64,000 nt of DNA from positions 62,001-126,000 of the forward strand of contig NMRA01000073.1 in NCBI GenBank assembly GCA_002633005.1, written 5' to 3'. The notes below the pieces were generated by a model. That model did no database searches. It saw only the letters and a program-made list of their open reading frames with translations, and was not told where the DNA came from. Position 1 is the stretch's first letter; every line of letters starts with the position of its first letter. The DNA comes from Phoronis australis (Eukaryota; Phoronida; Phoronidae). Both the position numbers and the translations under genes were made by a program. This document shows, piece after piece, positions 48,513 to 62,709 of this stretch.

Positions 48513-51500
48513 TCATGGAGACATCATCTGAGCTCCACCTCGTGTCCATTCTACGAACTCGTCCAACAAGACAGGCCCTGAAACAGAATACACACACATA
48601 CTCAGATATAATGTGTCTTCACTCAACCTAATCTTACAACAGTAAAGACCAATTGTTTTTGGTGTCAGACGAAAGCATTAATTCCATATGCATAAATGTA
48701 TGCGATACAGAAGATTAAATTCCAAGAAGATAGTTTACTAGCAGTGAAAGTAAAGTTGTGCACAATCTGTCCAGATGTGCGCCACCTTTTCAGTTGTGCA
48801 CAATCTGTCCACTTGCGCACAACCTGTCCAGTTGTGCATAATCTGTCTAGTTTACAGAACGCTAAGACTGTTCCCAAGTTGTGACGAGGAAGTGCTAATC
48901 ATAACTGAAAACATCTCACAGAACTATGCTTATCATCTAACAAGGCTCAGTGAAGGAGTGCCACTCTGCACGGTCTGTACAACACAGTGAGAGACACTAA
49001 GACCATTTTGATGCTTGTTACACCTATTTCAACTTGTATGATGGTGCTGTAAATATTTGTGTTACAATCATTTGATTACCAGTCACCAACATGGTTGTTA
49101 AAGAAAAACATTGAATTGAAATTAATTCCACAGCAGTAAAATAAATTCTGTGATCTCACTAAAAATTTTTAAATTCGTGCAAATGAGGTCGTGTCTCCTG
49201 TGTCGCATGCAAATCTTCCTCATGTTATAAAATTTTTTTAAGAAGTCGCATAAATGGGTCATTCTCCTCTAACCACAAGCTAAACTTCGTATGATAGCAT
49301 AGGGAAAGCGTCATCTGTTGTTCGCCAAAGAATCAGAAAATCCTGTTTTGATCCAGACTTATTTTCAGAATGTTGTCTAATGAGTAATCAAACCTATCAT
49401 ACCAAACAGTGTAGTCAGTGCTCAGTCACGTCACTAAAACCGATTCAGAACAGAGCCTCAAGGTTTCCGATTAATCGATTCTACAAAAAATTCAAAATCC
49501 CACCACTAGTAAATACAAACGACTCCTAACATGGCCTTCTCCTTGTCGTAAGACAAGGTCAGCTAACATCAAATCGCTGTAGACCAAGAAAACTTACAGG
49601 CTCCATCTTCATCATAGTTACTCAGGTCAGGACTTATTGTGCGGCTGAACTCCAGTATGTTGCACCACTGATCTTTGTTGATCACCAAGTATGGCGAGTG
49701 CTGGAGCGAGAAACACATTCATCAAAATGGTGGCAAACAGAGATTAAGTTAGTAAGAACTAGAACAATTCAAGATTTTCAAAACTGTTGGTTTAGTTGTG
49801 CTAATATACATCAGTCCACTGATTCCATCTCATGTTATCTCATGGGCTTCTACTCTACTCTGCCATTGGACGACTTTCATTAGCTTAATGTTTGTAACTG
49901 ACCTAAGCTTTTCATTTCTACTGTAGTACAGGACTTTTCACATTAGTATCATTTTTAAATTTTGCCCGACTCGTTCAACACAATAAATTACTCAAAATAA
50001 GATGATTCATAAGACTTTGCTGTTCTTTTTTCAGTCTTGATTTTGCAACATGGATGTGAAAGTTAGGTAAGAGTTAAAGTGGAACTTGCAGGCTAATTCC
50101 TTATCTCTGTAATTGCTTGGTCAAATCAGTTAGACACACAACATATAGCAACGTATGAATATGAAGTACACTGAAAATTGCTAAATGTTTTTGAGAAGGA
50201 ATTTTGAGTCGAAAATGATCTGCCGTAAATCACTCAACCGTGTCCAGTAAATATCATGGCATGGTGTTGGGGAATAACGCTACATGATGCGGGCTATGTG
50301 AGCCCCCAATGTATGTCATTAGTGCAAAGGTTACCTATTTGAAAATTTTTTTCTTTTCACATTTACAAGTTGTCAATGAACTGCACTTTGTTTAGTATAG
50401 ATGATGTTCAAATAGCATTGTCGTTTAGTTCCTGCTATACATTAGCATATTTAGGAGCATGCAAATATCTATGATGTTGTATCACAACAACTATTTGTGA
50501 TCATTGTTGACATCATAGGACCACAATACAACAAAAATCAGTCACAAACAGGCAAGCAGTCACTCCAAGTCAATGGTTACCTAATAAGTTTGAATCTCCA
50601 AAAGAACATCACCACCGCGAAACAACACTACATATATCATGAAACAGAATACTATTTTTTTAGCTATTTGAGTATTGTAAAACCATGAATACTATGCCAG
50701 TAGCCACCTAATGCAAGGAGTCAATTCCAAAGACTACATCATAATTTATAACTATAGTCAATGGCAAGTAACTCAACAGTTTGACAGTAACATTTTGAGT
50801 AATAACTGTTAACTCCACTCTAACTTCTGTTTCTATACATTTAAGAGAAAGAACCAGAGTCCATGGTCTAATCTCCAAATTAAAACTCGAATCAGATTAG
50901 AAATTTAACCAAACATATCACATGATTGGAGTAAAACTTTACACATCCGTCATGCCAATGGTCAATTTTCAAGCATAAGTTTGGCACACAGAGATTATAC
51001 CCCAGGTGCTGATCACTGCTGTACATCAGTGCTGGGAGCCATGCGGCAATGCTATACCTCTAGGAACTGATGAAATGTGCTGTAGAGAGTCCAGTGTTTT
51101 CCCAGTAGCAGTTGTAACATGGCTTTTGCAGTTTCTATGTCCATACTTCTTTGATCCTTGTTCTAAATACACATAATGGATATTGAGTCTATACAGTCAA
51201 ATCTGAGCTTTGTCTTTACAATACGTAATTTCAAGTCAATCAACCGGTTGGCAAAGTCACTTAGAAGTTAGTTATAATGTGCCTACATATAAATATGTGG
51301 CACATGAAAAGGAGCATTTTCAAATAAAGTATTTATAAAGAAGAAGTCCGACTTTCAAAGATAAAAGACAATAAAACTGCTTACCCTAGCAAAGTCAAAG
51401 CTGTAACGGTACATATTTTTAAAGCACAGTGGATCATCAAACAGCAAACGCAAGTAATCTAATTTTCTTTGTAGTTTTGGCATGCAGTCACATCTGAAAT

Positions 51501-54500
51501 AAACAACAAAGCATATACTTGTGTATGACAGGGTGCAATGCTTTGGACACACACCAAATACAGATTTAAAACATTAATAGTCAAAGTGCAAGACTGAGGT
51601 GTTTAAAGTAGAAACATGAGTAGGAATAGTTACAGCTCAAAACACTACAGTGCCCTCTGTGGTTCAGCAATATTTACCCACAATGCTGAGCTGCAGAATG
51701 ACACTCATCCCAGTTAAACACTGCTAATCTCACCACTTTACAGCAAACTTATTTTGACAATTCTCATTCTGATGCTAGTAAAGCTAATTACAGATGAGTT
51801 GCAGTGGTGACGCCAATAAAGACAAGTGGGACGCAATCAACTGCAAGCTCTTTTCTTGCCCCCTCAGCTCAGAAGTGTTAATTGACCTATCGCCAAGATT
51901 TCGAGTGACGGCTTAACCGACCAATTACAACGTAGCATTTTTGAAACACCTTAGTTTCCAAGCCGCCATTTTACCTGACAAACAACACGTTACTAGGTAT
52001 AACTTATTGTTTGTGGACATTTCGCAAGGGGGCGGAGCTTGCAATAGGTCAATTAGCCAAACATTTCAACACCTAGACCAATCATACAATGGTTTTCTAC
52101 CTTCGAGAATTCGGTAAGAAAAAAATGTATGTACATAGTAAAAGTAACTACACTACACATCATGAAATCTCCTTACATCTGAATGACATGTCCAACACTC
52201 AACTGAAAAACTGGTTTGTTTAGAGCCACAACAGAGAATACTTACTGTAACTCTGTCATACCCTTCAACCATTCAGCTAACGTAAAGAAACCCATATTTT
52301 TGGCATCAAGCTTCCACGCCAGGGACAGCATGACCATCTGTACAAAGTAAAATTGGCGATTAGCATGATGAAATATAGCATTCAGACAACACGATGTAGA
52401 ATTCCCCTGGGCACAAGCCAAATTCATTGTTAGAGTAGTCTTTCCTCATAACCAAGAACGAAGGGCGAATTAACGGCAAAGTTAGTAAGGTGGATAAGTC
52501 ACTCTTTAACTAAAACTTTGTTATCCTAATATCATTATCAATCATTTTTTCTGTTAAAAGAATTATCATTATGACTTGTGTATGTCTTGTACTCTAACGA
52601 TCATCTAATAATTGAACTGACTTTTATTAATGATATGTTCACAGTATCAGTTTCAACAGCGGCTTAAACACTGACATGCCAAGTAAAACTCTAGTTAAAG
52701 AAAAGAGCTTACGAAAAACTTTTAAATAGGCGTACCTTTCAACAAGTATTATCAGAATGTTTAGGGCTATGCAAATAGAAACACAGTCAATGCTAAAAAC
52801 GCTTTACTTATTGAGCAAGTCCACAAGCTTGAGATGGTTCTACAGCCAACCCTCCTTGACGTTGGCAGCAGACAGCGGACACAATTCAATTCAAAAATAG
52901 TTTGTTGAATGGCAACTGCAGACACCAAGAGGATGACCAGGAGTTGGCAGCCGCCAAGCCAGCCAGCTAGCTGTAATGTCAATACAGCTAGGAACTACTA
53001 CGTGTGGAGCTCCGTTAGACCCCGAAATTTCACAAAGCCCGGGTAGTTCTGCTTATCACCTTGTATGTAGAGCTAATGACCAGGTGGGGAGCACGCAAAA
53101 TTTGGGGGTCAACCGACACTCACCTTGCTCGTTGCAGCCATTTAAGAGAAAAACAATCAAATAAACATCGTTTTCTTTTATAATTCTCCGCTTTTTGTAA
53201 CAAAAGTCTATAGTCGTTTTGAAAATAGTATGCTTGTCACACGAGCACGCGCCATTTCCTAAAATTTTGCAACATCCCTTGGGAGACGTTGACTGTGTCG
53301 CAGCAGCAAAATTTATTCTTGAATTCGGAGTGCTGGTATTAAAATACTAAAAACTTGTAAAGAAATGAAACCAGCTCCAATAATTAGTTGAGACAAGTAC
53401 GCAACCTCATGGAAGAGAACAGCTGATTATAGAATCGGGGAAAAAAGAAACTAGCCAGTAGATGACACAATATTTCATGGTGCCTAAAGTTGACGCAAAA
53501 GATCGTACCACAATTTTAGCAGCAGAATAACGGTAGAACACCAATTTTTCCAACATCGGTAAATAATTTAGTTTACTCAATGACACTAATTTTATGTCCG
53601 ATTTTATTTGGTCAGTTTTTTACCCACATCAGTGCAAAGCTGTATATTTAGTATACAGCTTTACACCAAGGCTACCAGCCACCCAGCTGTCTGTATCCTA
53701 CATCAGACATCTGCTCCCTATATCAGACACCTGCCGAACAACATATTTCTGAACTATCAGTACAGTATCACAAGGCCACCATGTGAAGGATGGCAATGAC
53801 TGCTTACATTTTCCGGCTCTACGCCTAAATCTTCACAGAACTTTTCCATGCCTTCAGGAGCTATAGTGTCCTCATCAGGGCCTGAAAGACATGGAACACC
53901 ATGTTATATAGCAAAACACTTCAAGATTACAATCAATGCTTCTCTCGATGCAACTCTTTACGATCCACAAGAGTTCTTTGCAGTGTTTGTCAGCCATGTA
54001 GCCTTAACATCCACAAGTTTAAGAGTGCAGTCCCTGACTATCTTGGAGCAAAAAGCCACATTTTGTTATGTCTGCCTCTTTAAGATTACTAGGAATTTGT
54101 ATTTTAGTAAAGATGATACCACAAACCCTTTGCCCTTTAATGCACACATAACTTAGTGAAGGTTAAATAAGACAATGTCATAACTTAGTGAAGGTTAAAT
54201 AAGACAATGTTATAACTTAGTGAAGGTTAAATAAGACAATGTCATAACTTAGTGAAGTTAAATAAGACAATGTCATAACTTAGTGAAGTTAAATAAGACA
54301 ATGTCATAACTTAGTGAAGGTTAAATAAGACAATGTCATAACTTAGTGAAGGTTAAATAAGACAATGTCATAACTTAGTGAAGGTTAAATAAGACAATGT
54401 TATAACTTAGTGAAGGTTAAATAAGACAAGTCTGTGTATTTAGCTAAATATCTACAAAAATACATTTCAACATTTTTACATTTTATGAAAGTAGAAAGCC

Positions 54501-57500
54501 CGAACAAAGTGAATTTTGAATTTTACCAATTTGGAATAAATTGAGTCATGTGACTACGTTTTTTGTAAATTTATTAGACAAGTGAACTTTAGCAAAAATA
54601 GAAAGGTACACTGATAGCAAAACACAGATATGAACAACACAGATATGAACAACACAGATATGAACAACACAGATATGAACAACACAGGTATGAACAACAC
54701 AGGTATGAACAACACAGATATGAACAACACAAATGTTCAAGATAAGAGCTCAAACAGAGTTACAGCCTTCTGAAATATTTCACTTTATGCAACTTTAATT
54801 TTTCATAAAAATCATAAATGTACTATTATTGATAGCATCTCATACAAAAGTGGGACACTTTAAAAACAATTCCTACTATTTCTGGAGAACATTTGTTAAA
54901 GCACAGTGTCTTAAAGATGCTGTCTCATTAAATTGTGAATATGCAAATAAAGTACTAGTTTACAACCTCGAGTCTTCCGGTGTGCCGCAAACCATCCGAG
55001 AATCAGTTATCATGATTACAATCTCGTGAAAGTCTCGTTTTGCGAGACTATTTTTACGTAAATGAGAATGGTAATATGTCATCGTTGCCCAAATAAAACA
55101 TGGCACAATTTTCATTATTTTTTCATTTCACTATCAAATAACGATTCAGTAATATTTGGAATTACTATGATTTTCCATATGTTCACACTTGTCTTTAAGT
55201 GTATCATTTGTGGTGTTTTCATTAAAACTGCATTTCATTTACAAATTGTTTCTTTTCCTAATTGTACTTGAACACACAGTTCTCCAGGAAGTCACAAGAC
55301 GGCTATAGCTACAAATTTAAATATTCAAGGTTTTAATGAGACATAGCATCTTTAAAGTTTCACATGAATCCCAAATATGGACGCTTTTCTATAACCTGAA
55401 GGCCTATAGTTTTCCAAGACAAGTGAGTTAAGATTCTTCAGTCCAGGACACAGAACTATGAAAAAGTAGAATTTGAGTCAAATATCGAATTTCTGAGCGA
55501 AAACACTAAAAGAAAGTATTTCTTTTTTATTGCTAGCAGCCTGACCTGCACAGCAACAATACACAACAAACAACATTTTTTTGAGAGAATTTTTAGCATT
55601 TGCATCAATGAAGCAAGAAAATCAAAATGTCAACAATTGAAATAAAAGAATTTTCAAAGCCTAAACTCAGCATTCAACAAAGAGGGACATTAACTGTAAG
55701 ATTCACTTGGGTGCTAAACCACTTCGGTCACAACAAAATTACTTCTGCCATGAACGATACTAATCAATCATCCTTACAACAGTCAGGTATATGTACTTCT
55801 GAAGAGGATATTAGCAAAATCCATTTCTGTCGCGCAATAAAGAAGTCGGCCAAGTAGAAGACTCGGAGAAGAAGAAGCTGATAAGACACAATGAGTCCTC
55901 AAGCTGACTAATAACATTCTTATCAGAGACTGCAGTGATACATTTTCATATAAAAAACACAGAGACTGCAGTAATGCATTTTGACATAAAACGAATATTG
56001 CTGGAATGCGTTTTCATATCGAAAACAAAAGACATTGCAAACCATACATTACTTTGCAGACAAACTTTGTTTTTATTTAGTAATAAATATTTTAAAAATC
56101 AACGAGTACATATGCACAAGGGACAACATATTTAATAAAAATCAACAAGGGTGTACTAAAATAGGATACTAAATCTCACAGCTGCACAGCCCCCCCCCCC
56201 CCAAGAACAAATATTTATCTATCAAACCTTATCAAATTAATTTCGTAATGCACCATACCAAATAAAACACAAACAAATGACCACAACGACAGACAAATCT
56301 AGAGCAGAAACATGATTTCTGTCACTTTCAAATTGGTGTTGCAAGTGGTGTAAAAACAAAACCTGCTGACAGTAACAATCAACATTTAATGCAGCCACTA
56401 CAGGGGAAGTTAGTACTTTATAACACATTCTATTTCAAGCCTTTGTGCATCACATGGCCTTGACTCACTGCACTATTTTGGTGATGTTCTGGGAGACAGT
56501 CAAAACATGCATCATCATCCCTCTATACCTCAACACAAGTAAAGAATAATTGTTTCTAAACAAAGTTGGAAATGTCTAAGTTGTGTTAACTAAAGACACA
56601 TAAACTACTTTCAGTGAAATCTAATTTCTTACAAATAAATTTGTCTTAGCCATGCAGTTGTGTCCATGAAGACACAGGTCTGAATTTTAAAAGTACTTCT
56701 GAACTACATGTACGTCCATTAAAAGCCAGGAAGTGACCTTACAGTACACTGTCATAAATGAAAGCTTCAGCCATTGACCCCATTTTTACAAAAATAACAA
56801 GTTGCCTAAAGCACTAAATGTGTTGAAAACCTATTAAGACTTTCCTCACAGGCAAAACAATAATTCAGGAACCAAAATGTGCTTTGATGACTTATAAGTG
56901 ATGTAGGACCTTATCGAATAGTCTGTTTATTTAGCCAAATATCTGCAAAACAGTACACACTTTCTGAAATTGCAAAGTATGTAGAATTCGATTCACTTCA
57001 TACTAATTCGATGTACACTGATGGCAAAACAACTGTATCAATCTCAAAAACACAGTAACAGTTTCATTTTTATTAAAATGCAACTTAAGACCTGTCTTGA
57101 CAGAAATTATAAAAACCCTACTTAATGATGCAGAGAGCTCGTAAAATTTTATTTCTAACTTGATACCAATCCATCATTAATTTGATGTGACAATGTCTTT
57201 TGATAAAAATTAGCAAAAATGGTATCAATATCATAGTCAACTTTCACTTGATATCAATGACCAAGATGGAATCTCAAAAATACTGTTACAATCAGTCCTA
57301 TTTTTGATACCCCTTCATGCAAAAGCGTAACATTTGAAAAACAGTGCATACATAATAAATGTTTTAAATGAATCTGATGAGCCCTTGTACGGTGTTCCAT
57401 ATTCAGCCAAATTTGGACGAGTTTGGACATTTTTTAGGGTCCAACTTAACCTTCAATTAAGTGAGTGATTTTACAAAAACAACATTAATCATAAACTAAT

Positions 57501-60500
57501 TGCACACCAGAAACAAAGTTTGAATTATTGACAAGCTTCCCTGTTAGTATTCATCACTAGCAGAGCAATGGCATTGGCAGTAAAAGAAAATGCTCACAAA
57601 GAAGACATAAAAGCAGACATTTTAGTGAATGTACTTACCTGTGTACTCATGAAACCATGAAATACACCTCTTGCTGGAGAAAGCCTCTGTGTTCGAGCCA
57701 TCGTGCTTGGGAGTCCTTTTTACGGCGCTGAAAATTGAGAAACTGCTCATGAACACGGGCTAGCATCAATTCTATGGCGAAACCTAGACACAAGTACTAT
57801 AACATTGGCAACACTGGCCTACCTCATCTTTGTGTAAATCCTCAGTTGTGTGACTTCATAATTCAGTGATGCGTAACACTATGCAACATGACAACACCAG
57901 ACAGAGTAGGTGGGCGGACTGATCAAGGTATTAATAGATCCCCACACTATGACCTTACAGCATAAACTGGGTAATATTCACATACTGCATACCCAGTGAA
58001 GTCTCTCAATCTAATGGCTAACAGATGCAGGTCTGATAACAGATCTCTGAGCCAGCTGTAACAGTGACCTATCAATGGGAAAACTGTCCTCATTTGAACA
58101 GATGGAATAGGTTGACCTCCAGGGGTCAAAAGTCAGATGTTAAAGATCACTGACTTAAAATATAAAAGGAATGTATTACAGAATTGCACTATTAGGGATA
58201 TAAAATTGGACAGAGAGGACCCCAAATTAACTACAAACTAGGAAATTTATGTTGTTCTTCAACAAACTATTATTGCAAGGATTTCTGAATTGAAGACATC
58301 TCAAATACTTAGTAATGAACACCGACACTGACACAGAATATACAAGCCAGACTAGTAGTAGCCAGAGTAGTAAAATTATGTCAAGATATAAAACATCACA
58401 TTTCAGTGTTGCTCTGGAGTATGCCAGCACATTCTTTAGTGAGCCAACACTGACATGCATTATCTTACTTAAATTACTGTATATCAAGGACTAAAACCTG
58501 TGTGTTAATGAGTAGACTTCACAGTCAATAACCTCACAATGTCAGCTCAGCACACCAGTTGTCCTGGTTATCACAAGCAGGTTGAGAGGACAAATTATCC
58601 ACTTCTCTATACTTTGGAAGTTCAGTAACAAAGTGAGATTTTCTGAGAATTTGCGATTTTATATTCACAACATTTCCATCAAAAATTTCTAATGGTACGA
58701 AATTTTCAGTACAAAATCCCAGGCCCTGTACAAAATAATACTGCGCCTCCAATGAGACAGAAGACCAAATCTCATTTAATCATCCAGTTTTGGTGAACCT
58801 GACTCTCTATATGCTATAGTACATGTGACTCTCTATATGCTATAGTACATGTGACTCTCTATATGCTATAGTACATGTCAAATGTTCTCTTATGGCCATA
58901 AATGCTAGTTATGTTGCAAAATGTCTTCCACAATAACCTCTTACAGTCTCACATTTTCTCTTAAAGTTGAATAAGTTATTATCTTTAAGAAGTCCATCTA
59001 AAACTGGTCTCCACAGTAGATTACATGGAAGAACAATACGGAGTTGGGTTTTGAGGATTCAATCGGTTGCTTGGAATGAGTTTGCGAAGCCATTTCATTT
59101 GAGTATCTGGATAATGCCTAATCCACTTTATACTCTCATCATTCACATTTAATCTTTTTGTGACTTAGTTGTCTATTGTATAATCAAACACTGATGTTCA
59201 CTTACTACTTAAATTAGTTATTTGTTTAAATAACGTGATAAAAATATACCCAGTGTTCCCCACAAAGGAAACCCCAGAGGAGGGAGGACGAAAATAAGCA
59301 GAATATCTGGAAAACTTGTAAGACATATGTGAAATGAATAGAAAGTTAAAAAAATTGCAGCAACTATTGTGCAGTTAATAGAATGGTCGATCATTTGGCG
59401 CTAATATGCGTGAAAGTCTTAGTTTTATGAAATAGTTTTTAGAAGAATAAATCATGTTGGAAACTACTGATGTACACTGTAAAAATGTAACGTACTGAAT
59501 GCATTGTCTCACCCTTCCTATATGCCATCATTATAATGTAACAATGAGGAGGCGTATGCTTTTCAGTGGTCATTTCGAAGGCACATTGATTGATCACTAA
59601 GACTGTTACTAATCTCTGTCACACAATTTCTAAGCAGAAATGATTATTTTTTACTTGAAATATCATTTTGGCATGCATGATCGTGAAACTGGAGTTTTCC
59701 AAAATAGTGAACCGTGATTTAAAGTTCATCGTGAACGGGATTTTGTATTTTTAGGCTGGTTTCTTGGTCACTCTACAGGCCGCTTCACGTTCTTGACATG
59801 CGCAGATTTTGGCACAAACGGTTGGGGACAGAAGCACACCCAGGTTCAACCTCCTTTAAGGATTTGTCAACCAAACTCCTTTTCAAAACACCAGCAGAAC
59901 CAAATGAGTCATGAAATGGGATTAATCTTCCATGATATACTTGTTGACACAGTCCAGACCAAACTCATTGCACGTAACTTTATAAATTCCATCATTTTTT
60001 AAAATAAGCCACCATGCTTTTGTCTGTGATGAGGAATTATGAACAAGAGCAACGCAGAACGCTCACGACGGCAAAGCAGTGTCAAGAAATGGACAATATG
60101 TGGCACAGAATATGTCAAATCCATCCCAAAATGAATAGAACTGATGCTACCAACATCATAACACAAACTCGTTTACCACATTTTAATAACACCTATCAAA
60201 GGACTCTAAAGATACAGATGCAAGCATAAAACTAAAATTGCCACTAGGTGGTAGAGCGATAGTCAGAACCGTCCAAAAGTCTTAGGTAGCCGTAGTCTAT
60301 TCTTACAATTTCACAATGAGCCTTCAAAGGAGTAAGGAGATACAGCTGAGGAGGCACAAAGACAAAAATCGCCACCTTGAAGCATCACAGTTGGCAAATA
60401 CGTCCACATAGCAACGCCTTCTTTTGAGGAGCACAAAAGGCACTCGAAAAATAAAAATAGTCACTAGGTGAGGCAAAAACACATCAAATCCATACGAAAA

Positions 60501-62709
60501 TAGAAACTATTTGTTGAATTTCACGAAAATCCATCTATGAACTTTGAACATACAGAGGCAAAGGCAAACAACTAAAAGTGCCACTAGGGGGGCACAATGG
60601 TTGTGGAATGTGTCTGGAAGGTGTCATAAAAAGTTGTCAGGTCCATAAGACATGTCTGCCAAATTTCACAAAGATCCCAATAAAAGTTAAAGAGACATAG
60701 CTGTAGAAAGAAAAAACACCACGACGGGGTGCCAAAGTAGTGGAACCCGTCCAAATATCAACGTCAGACGTGGCCTTCTCATCAGAAATACATCTGCCAA
60801 TTTTCACAACGATCATCCAAGTAGTTTGGCAGATGGAGACGAACGCCAAAAATGGACTTGAAATTATTAAAAATTCCCAATAGGAAGGGCACAATTCATA
60901 AAATCTGACCAAAAATGCAAAGGCATTGTTGCCACTTTAATAGAAACTTATTTGCCAAGTTTCATGAAAATTCATCAATGAACTCCAAAGATACACAGGA
61001 AAACGTAAAAAACGCTGCCAGGGGGCACATCATTTGTTGGATTACGTTGAAACTCGTCACAATCTGCCGAAATTCACAAAGTTCCTGCAAAGGGTTAAGA
61101 AGATGCAGCCATGGATGTAAAATGAAACAAAATCTCCACTAGGGGGCGGCGCTAGAGTAGTCAAACACGCCTGAATATCAACATCAACAGCAGTTTTATC
61201 AGAAACACACCTAAAAATTTTCATAATGATCCTTCGAACAGTTTGGCAGATAGAAAAGCGACGCCAAAAAACGAACTCGAAATTTTAAAATATGGCCACT
61301 ATGTGGCGCAGAATTGTCAAAAATTAACAAAAATGCAAAGGTGTTGTTGCTTCATAATAGAAACCTATTTACAAATTTCATGAAAATCCATCCAAGAATT
61401 ATGAAGATACAGAGGCAATCGTAAAAAACTAAACTTGCCACTAGGGGGCATAGCTGGGGTTGGATCAGTCCGCACATTGTCTTCTCCTGTCAAATTAATA
61501 GGAACAAACCCGCAGAATCTCATCAACATCCTGAGCGAGGTTTAGGAGATACAGCTGCAGACACCGGACAATCAGAGTCCCAGACAGATATAGTGGCAAT
61601 ATGCACCCACATATTAATATGTGGGAGCATAAAAACGAACACAAAGTAAAAATGTGCAAATAAACAGGAACATAAACAGTGCTGTTGGAAAATATTGTTA
61701 GGTGTTTGAATTGAGTACAATGAGTGAAAGTGTAGAGTGGTTAGCGTACTTGGGTTGAGCTATAACAATTGCGTATTTACCTATCTTGTTAACTAATGTA
61801 CGTCAGTGGACAGTTGTAAAAAGTAGACATTGTCAATTATGACAAAGCCATTTTCTCAAACTGTTCGCTATTTTTCTAACAAGTTGCAGCTAATTCAAAT
61901 GTGTTGCAAGTGACAGCAAACAGGTGGAGGTGACATGTTCAAACAGATTATGGAGAACACTGACTGATAATCTGGACAATAATCCCACGTGGATGCAGTA
62001 ACTAGGGACACATGGCACTGTCTAACGTTCATTATAGCTGAGTAATATACACTTGCACTTGTCAAGAGCTGAGACACTTGAACATTCTGGAAGCACCACA
62101 GCAATGGTGAAGGAGCAATGCAGATTACAAGGTGACTAAATCTGCAGAAACCATTAATGCTGCTATAAATCCACCCTACATCAAAGAAACTAAGGCATGA
62201 TGTAGTGTACATACTGCTGTTAATGTGTTGATGGGCCTGACAAACAAATGATCCTATCCATATAGCAGAAAGCCTTGATATTTGTTACAGCTAGTGAGTG
62301 TAAATGTTTCGAAGTTGCTCCACACAAACTTGTAGTCTAGGCATTATAAGAAACCCTGGAACATGGGCACTTGTGTACCAGCCCAGTCTACAAGTTCACT
62401 ATCTCATGTTGCACTTAACTGGCCAAAAGGTTGGGATTATCACCAAATCTAATTAACTAGTTTTGGGCCAATTTTCAAAGTTCCTATATATTCTATGCAC
62501 AGGCACACTCACAACACAAAAGCACGTAATCTCCTCCCAAGTCTAACTAGACAGAAATGCTAGTTTTAGTGTTTAGGTTTCAGAATAAACAATTTGTGTG
62601 AAGCTCAGTTTCCTAGCTAAACATACCTGACGGCTGTGTTAACTTTAGCTCGTTTTGATTTCGGCTGCTCAGCCTCTTCGCCCATTTTCTTCCGTCTCCT
62701 AGGGGGCAT
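48513..62709 (-). CDS. DCUN1D4: DCN1-like protein (DCUN1D4/DCUN1D5 type), 239 aa, 8 exons
   Basis: Co-E3 for cullin neddylation: binds cullin and the acetylated N-terminus of UBE2M-type E2. Exons on the - strand: 62709-62627, 57727-57639, 53881-53808, 52337-52246, 51493-51385, 51162-51058, 49700-49598, 48577-48513 (TGA), all GT-AG, 720 nt. The N-terminus MPPRRRKK plus KSKRAK is a nuclear-localisation-like basic region as in DCUN1D4/5. Then [37 protein letters not shown] and the PONY/DCUN1 domain: [79 protein letters not shown]. The Asp, Ala and Asp of the cullin-binding patch (D in NKDQW, A in GAW 24 residues later, D in LLDEF 6 further) are all kept. VMPP-type start and NKDQWCN..EFSRTI favour DCUN1D4, but one pro-orthologue of 4 and 5 is likely in invertebrates. 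Confidence 0.95.
48773..48852. repeat. Tandem repeat of about 22 bp, 3-4 diverged copies
   Basis: Variants of GTTGTGCACAATCTGTCCA follow one another (TGTGCACAATCTGTCCA, TTGCGCACAACCTGTCCA, TTGTGCATAATCTGTC). Lies in the last intron of the DCUN1D4-like gene. Confidence 0.8.
51889..52055. mobile_element. Possible MITE, 167 bp
   Basis: TAATTGACCTATCGCCAAG at the left pairs with CTTGCAATAGGTCAATTA at the right (about 16 of 18). In the intron between exons 4 and 5 of the DCUN1D4-like gene. Small, and without a clear target duplication. Confidence 0.45.
53105..53290 (-). repeat. Diverged third copy of a dispersed sequence also found in FRG1 intron 1
   Basis: GACACTCACCTTGCTCGTTG, CATCGTTTTCTT, TTTTGAAAATAGTATGCTTG and CGCGCCATTTCC align in order with 33818-33980 and 36505-36680 (GACACTCACCTTGCCCATTG, CGTCATTTTCTTG, CTTGAAAACAATATGCTC). 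On the - strand each copy holds an ATG shortly followed by AAG|GTGAGTGTC, like a tiny first coding exon. Confidence 0.65.
54149..54430. repeat. 32-bp minisatellite, about 9 copies
   Basis: Units of TAACTTAGTGAAGGTTAAAT then AAGACAATGTCA start at 54149, 54181, 54213 and onward; some lack one G (GAAGTTAAAT, 31 bp) and some have TGTTA for TGTCA. In a DCUN1D4-like intron. Confidence 0.95.
54618..54732. repeat. 15-bp tandem repeat, about 8 copies
   Basis: AACACAGATATGAAC repeated, with two units carrying GGTATG. Being a multiple of three it stays open on the - strand and encodes VVHIC repeats, but nothing suggests expression. Confidence 0.95.
56191..56202. repeat. Poly(C) tract
   Basis: Twelve C in a row; a similar C run is at about 15402 and a G run at 18870. 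Non-coding. Confidence 0.9.
58801..58878. repeat. 26-bp tandem repeat, exactly 3 copies
   Basis: GACTCTCTATATGCTATAGT followed by ACATGT, at 58801, 58827 and 58853, identical. Intronic in the DCUN1D4-like gene. Confidence 0.95.
60230..61465. repeat. Degenerate higher-order tandem array (about 138-bp units, 415-440 bp higher-order period)
   Basis: GCCACTAGGGGGC-like cores recur about every 120-160 bp (60241, 60460, 60582, 60720, 60880, 61012, 61135, 61295, 61437). Longer blocks recur every third unit: AATAGAAAC(T/C)..TATTTG..TTTCATGAAAATCCATC at 60499, 60939 and 61356; CC(G/A)..AATATCAAC(G/A)TCA and AGTTTGGCAGAT(G/A)GA at about 60760/60828 and 61170/61240. In the first intron of the DCUN1D4-like gene. 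Confidence 0.8.

Noticed and set aside
46485-48850. CRISPR-like spaced repeats (CATA and TGTGCACAATCTGTCC arrays)
   Set aside because: Simple tandem repeats without unique spacers, in an animal genome.
54546-54740. VVHIC-repeat protein on the minus strand
   Set aside because: Product of a 15-bp tandem repeat staying open by its period; no splice or start context.
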